This document shows positions 1 to 8,394 of a stretch of 64,000 bases of DNA, piece by piece. The notes under the pieces are model-generated. The model saw nothing but the letters and a program-made list of their open reading frames with translations. It searched no databases and was not told the origin of the DNA. Both the position numbers and the translations under genes were made by a program. The stretch is taken from the NCBI RefSeq assembly GCF_014269185.2, contig NZ_JABWRZ020000001.1, positions 3,063,001 through 3,127,000 on the forward strand, read 5' to 3'. This DNA is from Pseudomonas oryzicola (lineage in GTDB: Bacteria; Pseudomonadota; Gammaproteobacteria; Pseudomonadales; Pseudomonadaceae). Numbering within the stretch: position 1 is the first letter of the stretch; each line of letters begins with the position of its first letter.

Positions 1-1
1 G

Positions 2-205
2 CTGGACCGTTTCGTCGAAGCCGGCGCCTGCGGTACTGCTGCGGTGATTACCCCGATCGGCGGCATCGAGTACAACGGCAAGCTGCACGTGTTCCATGAC
101 CTGGAAAAGGTCGGCCCGGTTACCCAGAAGCTCTACAACGAGCTGACCGGCATCCAGAGCGGTGATATCGAAGCACCGGCAGGCTGGATCGTCAAAGTCG
201 CCTGA
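2..205 (+). CDS. ilvE: Branched-chain amino acid aminotransferase, 3' end only
   Basis: Only the last 67 codons are in the window; the gene enters from the left edge in frame 2. The visible part contains VEAGACGTAAVITPIGGI and ends AGWIVKVA, typical of the C-terminal half of the type II (about 340 aa) IlvE found in pseudomonads. The enzyme is a cytoplasmic PLP fold-type IV transaminase that makes Leu, Ile and Val from their 2-oxo acids. The PLP lysine lies upstream of the window and cannot be checked. A strong hairpin terminator follows 21 bases after the stop. Confidence 0.85.
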   Translation: MDRFVEAGACGTAAVITPIGGIEYNGKLHVFHDLEKVGPVTQKLYNELTGIQSGDIEAPAGWIVKVA

Positions 206-226
206 AGCGCCTCGGCGGTTTGAACA

Positions 227-263
227 ATGAGGCATGCCAGCAATGGCATGCCTCATTTTTTTT
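227..263 (+). terminator. Rho-independent terminator after ilvE
   Basis: A perfect 12-bp stem (ATGAGGCATGCC at 227-238 with its complement at 245-256) around a 6-nt loop is followed by an unbroken run of eight T (256-263). It is placed correctly to end ilvE transcription. Confidence 0.93.
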
Positions 264-384
264 GCATTCAAGGGCGTTAAACCGAAGATTCCTACAACGT
301 TTTAGGAAGCCCATTGCTCCCCGGCGAAGGCGTTCCTCGCTAGTGTTCTGGCCATTGCGTCAGATCACTGGAAAGGAACTCCTC

Positions 385-994
385 ATGAGCATCAGCAAGA
401 CCATCCACATCGCCATTTTATCTGGGTCTTGAGCGATCTCCCTTGGATGATCAACCATACGGACCCAACAATTCTTGAGAGTGTCCTCCTGCTAGTGTTC
501 ATGTACGCATTGTACTCATGAGCATCATTATCCTGTTCCGTGCTGATCTTGCCCCACCCAGGGATCTCCCCATCCGTTTCAACCGAGCCCGCCAGAAAAT
601 CTACGCCTACAACTTCAAACACCAATGGTGGAATCCGTTCGACAAAGGCAAGGTCGTTCCGGTCAGTTACGACTGGTCGCAAGTACGCGCCGAGCGCTGG
701 TCCCAGGCCAGTCCCCTGCCAAATGGGGTCATTTTCAAATGGGGTGTCACACTTTCCATCGTCGCGCCCGGCACAAACAATGTGATCGACCGTTTCCCTC
801 TGGTGACGATGGGCGCCGACCAGTACGCCTGGGCCTATATCTGCACGTACATGCAGAAAGGCCCGTCCGCCTTGCCGCTTCCCGGCGAACCCAAGGACCA
901 CAACGATCTGCTGTGGTGTGAAATCGCATTGCGCCTGGCCCCCAAGGTTACCTGGCCAGCCGGCATGGACCTGGAATCGCGAACCGCACCCTGA
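385..994 (+). pseudogene. Degraded DUF6708 protein gene (truncated and frameshifted)
   Basis: A good ribosome site (AAAGGA) precedes ATG at 385, but that frame stops after 15 codons. A second frame (about 402-520) reads WMINHTDPTILESVLLLVFM, a membrane-segment-like stretch, and ends at TGA 518-520. The longest frame (518-994, 158 codons) then carries recognisable DUF6708 core features: PRDLPIRFNRARQKIYAY, YDW, VAPGTNNVIDRF and the C-terminal block LAPKVTWPAGMDLESRTAP. Intact members that I recall are longer at both ends and read through all of these in one frame. DUF6708 proteins are often found near type VI secretion loci, but nothing else of that kind is present here. I read it as a relic. 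The 158-codon frame could still be translated, though its natural N-terminus is lost. Confidence 0.7.
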
Positions 995-1015
995 ACCATC
1001 ACGGGACTCGAGCAC

Positions 1016-1909
1016 TCAATCCCCCGCCGGCACCTCCACCACCTTCCAGCTGTCATCCGGGTCGAAGCGTTTCATCTGCCTGGCCAGGTGGTCACCGTGC
1101 GGCCCGAGGTCCTTTTCGAACACCTCGCCGTCATGGCTGATCATGAAGCTCATCACCCCGCTGTCGTCGTACTTCGCCGGCCAGGCGACCATGGCAAAGC
1201 CGCGGCTCATGTGGTTGCCGATCAGGTAGCTGTAGGCGCCACCGGGGGCGGATGGGCCTTGGCCGTCGAGGATGCGGAAATGGTAGCCATACCACGCGTC
1301 GCCGATCACGTCCTGGCCAAACAGCGGGCCCAATGGGCTGACTTGCCCGTCACCGTCATCATCCCAATACAACCCGTCATGCTTGCCGGGCTCGCTGAAG
1401 ATCTTCTGCGCGTATTCCAGCGCGCCGTCACCATTATGGTCCTGGGAGGCATAGTCCATTTGCGCGTCGTGGTAGGCCAGTAGCGACTGCATGGCCCCCA
1501 GCTCGTTGCGGCCGATGCGCCGGGCGCGGATCTCGGCACTGCCGGCCTTGAGGTCGAAACGCCAGCCCTGGCTGCCTCGGGTAAGCGGAATGGGCAGGGT
1601 CCAGTGCTCGCTGCCGACCGCGAGGATGGCCTTGCCCTCACCTGACATGTCGATACTGTGCCGGGCGCGATATTGTTCCAGGAAGGTGTCCACGTCAGCG
1701 CGCTGCACACCCCCGCGCGGTATGTAGATACGCCAGTCATCGCCCAGCAACTCGGCCAGGCGGGCTTCGTCGGGTTGCGCCTGGCCGAGCGCCGCGACGA
1801 AGGCTTCCACGGCCTTTTCCGGTGTCGGGAAGGCTTCCTGCGCAGCAACCACGGTTGACCAGAGCATGCCGGCCGCGATTGCCAGTGCCGCTATCGATTG
1901 ACGGTTCAT
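1016..1909 (-). CDS. DUF2950 family secreted protein
   Basis: A 297-aa protein with a Sec signal peptide (residues 1-23, cleavage near VVAAQ). The mature part has features typical of DUF2950, including GWRFDLKAG, IGRNELGAMQSLLAYHDAQ, YASQDHNGDGALEYAQK, GKHDGLYW and GAYSYLIGNHM. The DHNGDG stretch resembles an EF-hand-like loop. Function is unknown; predicted periplasmic. Its ATG overlaps the stop of the upstream DUF3300 gene as ATGA (1906-1909), so the two are almost certainly translationally coupled and probably act together. Confidence 0.88.
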   Translation of the reverse strand: MNRQSIAALAIAAGMLWSTVVAAQEAFPTPEKAVEAFVAALGQAQPDEARLAELLGDDWRIYIPRGGVQRADVDTFLEQYRARHSIDMSGEGKAILAVGSEHWTLPIPLTRGSQGWRFDLKAGSAEIRARRIGRNELGAMQSLLAYHDAQMDYASQDHNGDGALEYAQKIFSEPGKHDGLYWDDDGDGQVSPLGPLFGQDVIGDAWYGYHFRILDGQGPSAPGGAYSYLIGNHMSRGFAMVAWPAKYDDSGVMSFMISHDGEVFEKDLGPHGDHLARQMKRFDPDDSWKVVEVPAGD

Positions 1910-3369
1910 CGACGGCCACCTCCGCTGCGGCGTACAGGCGCACTGGGCCGAGAAATCGTATGCCCGGCGGCTCGCGACGCGCTCGGCCGCTGGGCGAACG
2001 ACTGGCTGGTGCGACCACGGCTGGCCTGCATACTGGTGCGCGACGGTGCACGTACGCCATCAAAGGCATTGTTGCGGGCCCGACCGGCGCTGCTGCCGGG
2101 CCGGCTCTGCGCAAGCTGCCGCGCCTGGCCTTCACCCTGCCTGCGCGGGGTCACCTGGTTGTTCTGCTGGCGGGCCTGGGTGCTGCGGGCCTCCTGGCGG
2201 CGCTCAGCTACCCTGCTGTTGTCGTCACGCGGTTGCATGCGGTTGCCGACCGTATTGCCTGCTTGTGCCTCGCGCATCTGCTGGCGAGCCTGGCGGTTGC
2301 TGGTGGCTGGCCGTTCGATGCCGGCCCGGTCCATGGACGCGCGGGCCTTGTCACGGGCCTGGGCGCGCTGGGCATCGTCACCGCGGAAGGCGGTGCGCTG
2401 GCTGGCACCGTCGAGCTGACGGCCATACTGCTGGCGGCTACGGGCATCGCGGTAAGGCACACCGTCGCGGTTGGCGGCATTGTGCTGCCATTTGTTCTGG
2501 TTGTTGCCGATGCGGTTGTTGGCATTGATGTTGTTGTAGCGGTTGACGTCGATATCGATGTCGTTGTTGTCCCAGTCGCAGTCGCCCCACAACGAGGCGA
2601 CGATCGCCACGCCGGTACCAAAGGCCAGGCCGGCAACCAGCGCAGAACCGGGGTAATACATGGGCGGCGGCGGGTAATAGGGCGGCGGCGAGGCCGGGTA
2701 GGCCCAGGTGCCATAGGTAGTGGTCGGGTTATAACTGGGCACGTACACCACTTGCGGGTCGGCCGGCTCGATGACGATGGTGGTAGGCGGGCTACTGGCC
2801 GCGACTACCTGGGTCGTGCCTCCACTGGCGGTTGGAGCTGGCGCCGGGGCGGCCTGCACAGTCACGTTCTGGTACTGGTTGCTCTGCAGGTTGCCAGCGG
2901 CCTGGGCCTGGTGGCGCAGGCGCTGCACGCCGCCCATGACATCGTCGGGCTGAGCGAGGAAGGCGTCACCCAGGCGTTGCACCCAGACCGGGTCCTGGCC
3001 CAGCGTGGCCAGCACCTGGGGGAAGGCGACCAAGGCTTGTACGCTCGGGTCCCAGGGCTGGTTCGCCACTTTCTTGACCGCATCGTCGCCGGAGGCCTTG
3101 GGGTTGGCCTTGGACCAGGTCACCGCTTCGCTGACCTGCCCCGGGTAGGTGGATGCCATCAGCACCTGAGCCAGCAAGGCATCGGGGTACAGGGCGATGG
3201 GCGCGAGCATCTGGTCCAGTTGTTCCTCGGTGAACACCGGGTCCTTGGCCACCACCGTCTCGGCTTGCGGTGCCGGGTTCGGGGCTGGCACGTCTTCTGC
3301 CGATGCCAGGCCAGGCATCGCGATCAGATACAAGGCTACCGACAACACCGCTGACAATGGCATGCGCAT
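1906..3369 (-). CDS. DUF3300 family secreted protein
   Basis: A 487-aa protein when started at ATG 3369, which has GGAGAG seven bases upstream and gives a clean signal peptide (MRMPLSAVL...GLASA). The longer frame to 3489 has no matching site and would bury the signal. The conserved DUF3300 domain occupies about residues 35-170 (LDQMLAPIALYPDALLAQVL, WVQRLGDAFL). A proline/tyrosine-rich linker (SPPPYYPPPPMYYPG), a glycine/alanine stretch, an Asn-rich segment and a long basic Gln/Arg-rich tail follow and are probably disordered. Envelope location is likely; function unknown. First gene of the DUF3300-DUF2950 pair. Confidence 0.88.
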   Translation of the reverse strand: MRMPLSAVLSVALYLIAMPGLASAEDVPAPNPAPQAETVVAKDPVFTEEQLDQMLAPIALYPDALLAQVLMASTYPGQVSEAVTWSKANPKASGDDAVKKVANQPWDPSVQALVAFPQVLATLGQDPVWVQRLGDAFLAQPDDVMGGVQRLRHQAQAAGNLQSNQYQNVTVQAAPAPAPTASGGTTQVVAASSPPTTIVIEPADPQVVYVPSYNPTTTYGTWAYPASPPPYYPPPPMYYPGSALVAGLAFGTGVAIVASLWGDCDWDNNDIDIDVNRYNNINANNRIGNNQNKWQHNAANRDGVPYRDARSRQQYGRQLDGASQRTAFRGDDAQRAQARDKARASMDRAGIERPATSNRQARQQMREAQAGNTVGNRMQPRDDNSRVAERRQEARSTQARQQNNQVTPRRQGEGQARQLAQSRPGSSAGRARNNAFDGVRAPSRTSMQASRGRTSQSFAQRPSASRAAGHTISRPSAPVRRSGGGRR

Positions 3370-3517
3370 CGCTTCTCTCCGTGAGGTCGGACTGCGTGGG
3401 TTAAGGGTAGCAACGGCCATGCTTTTGGCCAGATGCGCGGGCGCAAACTTTTCGTGCACCAAGGGTGCCGTGGAGTGCAGGTGCCGCAACCCCGCTCAGG
3501 AAGTGGGTGAAGGCGCC

Positions 3518-4177
3518 TCAACCGCCCAGGGCAATGATCGCCAGGATCAACGCCGCCCCGACAGCCGCCAGGACCACACCGGTCAACTGGGTGCGACCAC
3601 CGGAATAACGTGCCAGCAGCCAGCCCGCCAGGTACAGCATGGCCAGGGCCACCAGATGCGATACGCGGATGGCCGTGGCGGTGGTATCGATCAGCAAGAA
3701 TGGGATCACCACCGGGAACGTCGCCAATACCACCAGCAGGAACGTGGCCAGGGCGGCCTTGAAATCATCCAGGCCCAGGCGTGCCGGTATGGGGCGGGCG
3801 GCATCGCGCAGCATGCGTTGGCGCAGCACTTCGAGCCCGTCCTCGTCCAGTGCCAGGCTGATGCGCGCCGGTAACGCAGCGGCAATCAGGCTGCGCCCCT
3901 GGCTGCCCTCGCTGGCCTGCATGCGGGCCAGCAGCGTACGGCTACGGGTACGCTCGGTCCAGGTGCGCAGCAGGTAGATGACCGCATCGGCCAGGCCCCA
4001 GGCCAGGTTGCAGCCGAACGCGGCAATCAGCATCAGTCGGGCATCTTCGCGCCCCGCAGTGGCCACGCTCAGCGAGCCGATGAAGGTCATGGCCATCAAC
4101 AGCCCGAAGATCACTTCGGTAATCCGGTCAATCGGCTCCAGCACACCCCATTTGCGCGGTTGCTCGTCTTGCCCCAT
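3518..4177 (-). CDS. Membrane protein, VIT-like
   Basis: 219 aa starting at ATG 4177, which is 5-6 bases after GGGAGG; a GTG one codon upstream is possible. Five hydrophobic segments are visible: about 22-42 and 50-70 (with FGCNLAWGLADAVIYLL), then three in the C-terminal half from LATFLLVVLATFPVVIPFLL to the end. Between them lies a charged cytoplasmic-looking region of about 60 residues. The architecture and the GCNLAWGLADA motif recall VIT1/CCC1-type iron/manganese transporters, but the acidic metal-site residues of characterised members are not obvious, so transport of a metal is only a guess. Single gene; convergent with nothing, 148 bp upstream of the DUF3300 start. Confidence 0.6.
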   Translation of the reverse strand: MGQDEQPRKWGVLEPIDRITEVIFGLLMAMTFIGSLSVATAGREDARLMLIAAFGCNLAWGLADAVIYLLRTWTERTRSRTLLARMQASEGSQGRSLIAAALPARISLALDEDGLEVLRQRMLRDAARPIPARLGLDDFKAALATFLLVVLATFPVVIPFLLIDTTATAIRVSHLVALAMLYLAGWLLARYSGGRTQLTGVVLAAVGAALILAIIALGG

Positions 4178-4307
4178 CACGCCCTCCCGGTTCCGCAGGA
4201 ACCATCGATAGTCACTATCGAGAATGGCAATTTCTGCCCGATGGCCTGGCCGAATACCCTGACTTCATCGACTTGACCTTCCCCACACCGGTCCCTGGAG
4301 CTGCCCG

Positions 4308-4559
4308 ATGAACACCCTGGCCCGCCTGCTGTCCGCCACCCTTGCCACTGTTGCGATCGCCAGCGCCAGCGGCTGTGCCAACCACCCCGAACTGCGCCCC
4401 TACAGCGCCGAAGAAACCCGCCAACTGCAACTCGAGGCGCTGCAACGGCGTGGCCTGTCGCTGGACGATTACGAGCAGCAACGGCGGGTGATCCAGCGTG
4501 CCGGCAGCCTGCCGGTGGTCACCGAAGCCGCCGACAGCGGCGGTTCGAGCAAAGGCTGA
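4308..4559 (+). CDS. Small hypothetical lipoprotein
   Basis: 83 aa with a lipobox (ASASGC, Cys at residue 23) after a hydrophobic signal, so it should be lipidated and membrane-anchored. GGAG lies eight bases before the ATG. The mature part is short, charged and probably helical (EETRQLQLEALQRRGLSLDD). No family recognised beyond a general Pseudomonas small lipoprotein. Divergent from the VIT-like gene. Confidence 0.7.
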   Translation: MNTLARLLSATLATVAIASASGCANHPELRPYSAEETRQLQLEALQRRGLSLDDYEQQRRVIQRAGSLPVVTEAADSGGSSKG

Positions 4560-4640
4560 ACGGACCAGCCAAAGGTTCCCTCCGCGCACCTGCACCGGTA
4601 TGCTTTACCGCTCAACCGCAAGCCTTCCAGGACGGAGACC

Positions 4641-5360
4641 ATGACCAGGCCCCTTCTGTTGCTGGGTGCGGCACTGCTGTTCTGCCCTGTGCTGCTGGCC
4701 CAACAGATCAAACGCGAACTGGGCGACTTCGACTTCACGCTCGGCACTACCCCCTCACGCAGCATGGCCCAAGGGCTGATCTCGCCCGGTGCCATCGGTG
4801 CGTTCCACGGCGGTCTCGACTTCAGCCACCCCAGCGGCTGGTACCTCGGCCAATACGCCCCGAGCATGGGCCTATCTCCTGATTCCACCCTGCGCCTGGA
4901 CAGCTACCTGGGCTACAAGCACCGCTTCGACAGCAGCCTGGGCTACGAGGTCGGATTGATCCAGTATAGCCAGCCGAACATCGCCGGCCCCGACAGTTAT
5001 GCCCTGTACGGTGGGGTGTCGGTACTGGGCAGCCGTTTCGGTGGTGCGCTGCGCGATACCCCTGATCATCGCACCGGCACGCTGTTCGCTGACTTCGGTC
5101 AATTGCCGCTGCTCGGCGTCGACGTTACCGCCAAGCTCGCCCATCACCGCCTGGGCAAACCCTTCACCCTTGGCGATGGCAGCCAGGTGACCGGCTTTTC
5201 CGACTGGTCGCTGGCGTTTTCCCGGCCCTGGCTTGGCATTGACCTGGACCTGATCTACAGCGACTCCGACCTCAGTGGTAGTGGTTGCGATGCGTACTCC
5301 GGCAGCAACACCTATTGCGACAGCATGGTCACGCTCAAGGCGCAACGCAGGTTCTTCTAG
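4641..5360 (+). CDS. TorF-family putative porin
   Basis: 239 aa with a signal peptide (to about LLAQ, residue 20). The mature protein is rich in alternating amphipathic strands ending in Phe (KAQRRFF), as in outer-membrane beta-barrels. Features such as HPSGWYLGQYAP, YLGYKHRFDSSLGYEVGL, TAKLAHHRLG and the Cys pair in GSGCDAYSGSNTYC match the TIGR02001/TorF group of small Gram-negative barrels of unknown substrate. GGAG precedes the ATG at good spacing. Its TAG stop (5358-5360) is the first three bases of the MITE-like element, so the last codon boundary may have been set by the insertion. Confidence 0.8.
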   Translation: MTRPLLLLGAALLFCPVLLAQQIKRELGDFDFTLGTTPSRSMAQGLISPGAIGAFHGGLDFSHPSGWYLGQYAPSMGLSPDSTLRLDSYLGYKHRFDSSLGYEVGLIQYSQPNIAGPDSYALYGGVSVLGSRFGGALRDTPDHRTGTLFADFGQLPLLGVDVTAKLAHHRLGKPFTLGDGSQVTGFSDWSLAFSRPWLGIDLDLIYSDSDLSGSGCDAYSGSNTYCDSMVTLKAQRRFF

Positions 5361-5502
5361 GCTCTGTGTGAAAAGTCTTGAGACGAAGGTCAGGCAAGGC
5401 GAAAACAGCCGAGGAAGCGGAGTTTACGGGTTGTAAATGAGCATTCCGAGGCTGTTTTCAACGCAGCATCACCGAGTATCAAGGCTTTGCACACAGAGCC
5501 TA
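5358..5502. mobile_element. MITE-like palindromic element
   Basis: 145 bp bounded by imperfect inverted repeats of about 24 bp: the left end TAGGCTCTGTGTG followed by AAAAGTCTTGA (5358-5381) pairs with TCAAGGCTTTGCACACAGA plus GCCTA (5479-5502), differing by one inserted and one substituted base. A second inverted pair lies inside (GAAAACAGCC about 5401-5410 and GGCTGTTTTC about 5451-5460), so the whole unit can fold into a long hairpin. There is no coding potential. I recall the same type of intergenic unit in many P. putida-group genomes, consistent with a non-autonomous element mobilised in trans. It sits exactly between two convergent genes and could act as a bidirectional terminator. Confidence 0.7.
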
Positions 5503-6372
5503 GCGTTTCTGCATCAACGCCAGGGCTATACCGCCCAGCACAACGACGCACGCCAGCAGCAAGCGCAAAGACAACGTTTCACCGATCAGGGTGACCCCAC
5601 CCAGTGCGGCGATCACTGGCACGCTGAGCTGCAAGGTTGCCGCCTGCTGTGCGCTGATCTGCCTGACCACGCTGTACCACACGGCATAACCCGCACCCGA
5701 TGCCAGGACGCCAGAGCCCAGGGCATATAACAGGCCGAGCGGGGTCAGATGCAGGCCGGCGTCCAGCAACAGCATCGGCGCCAGCAGTACCAGGCACGGC
5801 AAGCTCCGAACAAAATTGCCAGCGGTATCCGCCAGCGGCCTGGGCGAGCCTTTGCCCAGCAGCGAGTACACCCCCCAGGACACGCCGGACGCGGCCATCA
5901 GCAAGGCACTGGCCAAGGGTGGCGCTGCAGTGCCGGGCAACAGCAGCAGCAAAAGGCCGGCAAACGCAATCAGCATGCCCAGCAACATCCGCGCAGTGAT
6001 GCGTTCACCTGTGTACCAGGCAAAACCGAACATGGTGATCTGCACCGCCCCGAACAGCAGCAATGCACCGGCACCGGCGCCCAGTTGCAGGTACGCCGCA
6101 GAAAACAGGAACGCATAGAGGAACAAGGCCAGGCCACCCCGCCAGCTGCCTCCCATGGCTAACGCGGGCTTGCGCAAGCGTATCAACACAAGCAGGAACA
6201 GTGCGCCACTGGCCAGGCGCACCACGGTGAAGGATGCCGGGTCGATGGCGCCGTCCTTAAGCGCCAGGCGACAGAACACCGAGTTGGCTGCAAAGGCCAC
6301 CAGGCTGAACAGTGCGGGCCACAACCAGGGCCGCGCCTTGCGTTGGTAGAGCGTGGTGGTGCCGGTACTCAT
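5500..6372 (-). CDS. DMT-family (EamA) transporter
   Basis: 290 aa with ten predicted membrane helices in two EamA repeats (about residues 15-145 and 160-287). It is an inner-membrane exporter of the drug/metabolite superfamily; substrate unknown, with amino acids and small amphipathic metabolites being usual for the family. The start ATG (6372) is preceded by GAGG about ten bases upstream. Its TAG stop is the last three bases of the adjacent palindromic element. Confidence 0.85.
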   Translation of the reverse strand: MSTGTTTLYQRKARPWLWPALFSLVAFAANSVFCRLALKDGAIDPASFTVVRLASGALFLLVLIRLRKPALAMGGSWRGGLALFLYAFLFSAAYLQLGAGAGALLLFGAVQITMFGFAWYTGERITARMLLGMLIAFAGLLLLLLPGTAAPPLASALLMAASGVSWGVYSLLGKGSPRPLADTAGNFVRSLPCLVLLAPMLLLDAGLHLTPLGLLYALGSGVLASGAGYAVWYSVVRQISAQQAATLQLSVPVIAALGGVTLIGETLSLRLLLACVVVLGGIALALMQKR

Positions 6373-6480
6373 GGTGTGGTCACCTCTGAGAAGGAATTAT
6401 TGTTATGGCGACCATGCTGATATGACCAGCACCGATATACAACAGCCCGTGCCTTTGCCGCCACCAGCGCAACCTGGGCT

Positions 6481-6891
6481 CTACTGCGCCGCGACCGCTT
6501 CGATCTCCACCAACATGCCGTCCAGCGCCAGCCTCGCTACCGGTATCAACGTGCAGGTCGGCTTCAGGTGCGGGCCCCAAGCCTTGTCAGCCTCGGCGAC
6601 CCACTCTCGCAGGCGCGTTTCGGAGTGGTCGACGATCAACAGCGTCAGTTTGAATACCTGGGCCAGCTTGGCCCCTTTCGAGGCCAGGGCCACCTCCAGG
6701 TTGGCCAGCGCCTGGCGTGCCTGCTCGGCAAACAGCGGCGACAGCTGCCCGTTGCGGTCTTCCCCGCCCTGGCCGGCGATGAACAGCAGATGGCTGCCGG
6801 CCCGGACCTCGGCGACATGGGAATAGGCATTGTCGCTGGGGTCGTACAGGCCTTCGGGATTGCTCAGTTGGAACGCGCTTGAATGGGTCAC
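6481..6891 (-). CDS. RidA (YjgF/YER057c/UK114) family protein
   Basis: 136 aa from a GTG start (6891) with GAGG eight bases upstream. Typical Rid features: HVAEVRAGSHLLFIAGQGG, QARQALANLEVALASKGA, and the C-terminal block RLALDGMLVEIEAVA. Classical RidA proteins hydrolyse reactive 2-aminoacrylate-type enamines and have an arginine near position 105 of the E. coli protein; here the corresponding stretch reads KPTCTLIPVARL, which keeps an Arg shortly afterwards. The divergence suggests a non-RidA subfamily member, possibly with another imine or enamine substrate. It follows the DMT gene on the same strand at about 108 bp upstream. Confidence 0.85.
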   Translation of the reverse strand: MTHSSAFQLSNPEGLYDPSDNAYSHVAEVRAGSHLLFIAGQGGEDRNGQLSPLFAEQARQALANLEVALASKGAKLAQVFKLTLLIVDHSETRLREWVAEADKAWGPHLKPTCTLIPVARLALDGMLVEIEAVAAQ

Positions 6892-7081
6892 GGTCAGTCC
6901 TCGATCGGTTGAAAGCGTGACGCAGTATCGGACCTCGAGTTAACTCGAGGTCAAGGGCGATGCGTAGGATGTTTCGCACAGGGCACAGCCGCCTGTGAAC
7001 CACGCGTATGTATGCGCGATGGCGGCTACGCGCTAGAGTGCATGCCCCGGCACGGAGGCCTGCACGCAACAAGGAAAAACC

Positions 7082-7402
7082 ATGAGCAAACACGACTTTC
7101 AACTCGCCTACACCATCAAGCCACGTGACCCTGAGCGGGATGAGCCGGATGCAGCCCAGGCGCGCCATCACCTGCGGGAAAACCTGGGCCTGGACACCGT
7201 GGAGCATATCGAGACCACCCTGCTGGGCCTGGTGCAGCTCGAAAGCACAACGACGGATGATCGAGCCAGGGAAGCGGAGCGGGTGGTCCGCGAGCGGATC
7301 CATGCCGAGCTGAAGCGCTTGCATGTACTGTCGAGCGTCAAGTTCTATGGCAGCTTGATGGTGAGTGGCCTGGGCCCGGCCATCCGCATTGATATCCGCT
7401 AG
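7082..7402 (+). CDS. Hypothetical protein
   Basis: 106 aa with AGGA seven bases before the ATG. There is no signal peptide or membrane segment. It is acidic/basic mixed with a central heptad-like stretch (REAERVVRERIHAELKRLHVL) and a beta-like C-terminus (VKFYGSLMVSGLGPAIRIDIR). I do not recognise a named family. Convergent with the small PLDc_N-type gene. Confidence 0.65.
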   Translation: MSKHDFQLAYTIKPRDPERDEPDAAQARHHLRENLGLDTVEHIETTLLGLVQLESTTTDDRAREAERVVRERIHAELKRLHVLSSVKFYGSLMVSGLGPAIRIDIR

Positions 7403-7445
7403 TACGGCATGGCATCAGGCGCCCCCGCGCCTGATGCCGATCAGC

Positions 7446-7658
7446 TTATTTTTCCTCCAGTACCGCCCTGCCCTTCACCGCCCGCGGCCCACGCCAGGCC
7501 CAGAACAACAGACCGGGGAATGGCGCGTACACCACGAAGACAATCCACAGCATCTTGCGCTCGGCGCGCCGGTCGCTGCCGATGATGTGCCAGATGGCCC
7601 AGATTTCCAGCACGATCACCAGAATGGCGACGATGAACCAGATCGTTCCGATTTCCAT
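7446..7658 (-). CDS. PLDc_N-domain small membrane protein
   Basis: 70 aa. The ATG at 7658 is chosen because GGGAGG then lies six bases upstream; the ATG two codons earlier would touch the ribosome site. Two membrane helices (about residues 4-26 and 37-57) separated by a basic loop (GSDRRAERKM) match the phospholipase-D nuclease N-terminal (PLDc_N) fold that often occurs alone in bacteria. The pattern IWAIWHII...WIVFVVYAPFPGLLFWAW is typical. Inner-membrane location; function unknown. Confidence 0.75.
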   Translation of the reverse strand: MEIGTIWFIVAILVIVLEIWAIWHIIGSDRRAERKMLWIVFVVYAPFPGLLFWAWRGPRAVKGRAVLEEK

Positions 7659-7763
7659 GAGCATCCTCCCAATGGCATGTAATGCATTTGGGTTCCGGAG
7701 GACGCCAGGGGTTCAGATTGATTTGTCCGGGCTCACCGACAACAAGGCCGCCCCAGGCCGGTT

Positions 7764-8234
7764 TCAGTGGCGGGGTGCATTGTCCAGCGCCGCCTTCAAC
7801 GCCGCCGCATCGGCAAACGCCTGCTGGCTCACCAGTTTGCCCTGCTCCAGCTGCAGCCACTGCACCTGGCCGTCCTGCCCGGGATAACGGCTGGCTACCC
7901 GCCCATCACGGTCAAGCAGCACGCGGTAGTGGTAGTCACGCATGGCGGGAATGGCGAACAGCTTGCTGATCAGCGCCGGCATGCGCTGGATGTCGGCGAC
8001 GAATACCGCATCACGCGCTTCCAGGTAGCCCGTGGGCTGTTCGGCCAGCGCCGCCTTGACCAGCCTGGCACCGTCCATATCGCGCGCCACCAGCAGGATA
8101 TGCGTACCGGCATCGAGGCTGTAGGCCTGGTCGTATTGGTCGAGCAAGGTCCACGGTGCGAGCTTTTCACCCGGTTCCAGGGCATTGGCCAACAATGGCA
8201 TCAGGCAAAGCAACACGGCAGCGGCGTATTTCAT
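7764..8234 (-). CDS. Periplasmic thioredoxin-fold-like protein
   Basis: 156 aa from ATG 8234 (GAGG nine bases upstream; another ATG nine bases earlier touches the GAGG). There is a signal peptide (MKYAAAVLLCLMPLLANA). The mature part begins LEPGEKLAPWTLLDQYDQAYSLD and contains ADIQRMPALISKLFAIPAMRDYHYRVLLDRDGRV, resembling the YtfJ/thioredoxin-like secreted proteins of proteobacteria but with no CXXC, so no redox activity is expected. Function unknown. Confidence 0.65.
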   Translation of the reverse strand: MKYAAAVLLCLMPLLANALEPGEKLAPWTLLDQYDQAYSLDAGTHILLVARDMDGARLVKAALAEQPTGYLEARDAVFVADIQRMPALISKLFAIPAMRDYHYRVLLDRDGRVASRYPGQDGQVQWLQLEQGKLVSQQAFADAAALKAALDNAPRH

Positions 8235-8394
8235 CAAAGGCATCCTCAGCGACGGGAGCATCAGCATAACGGTAACCGGCCAAGCCAGACAGCTTGTCTG
8301 AACACGACCTCGATATGCCAGCGCCACCCACGAGATTGTCTTTCTCACGGCCGCCCGCCACACTCTCCAGGCCAGCCCGGAAGCGGAGTCCAGA

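Noticed and set aside
1822..3354. 510-codon open frame on the + strand opposite the DUF3300 gene
   Set aside because: It is the antisense of a real gene; its composition is Gly/Ala/Val/His-rich with no domain, no ribosome site and no signal peptide.
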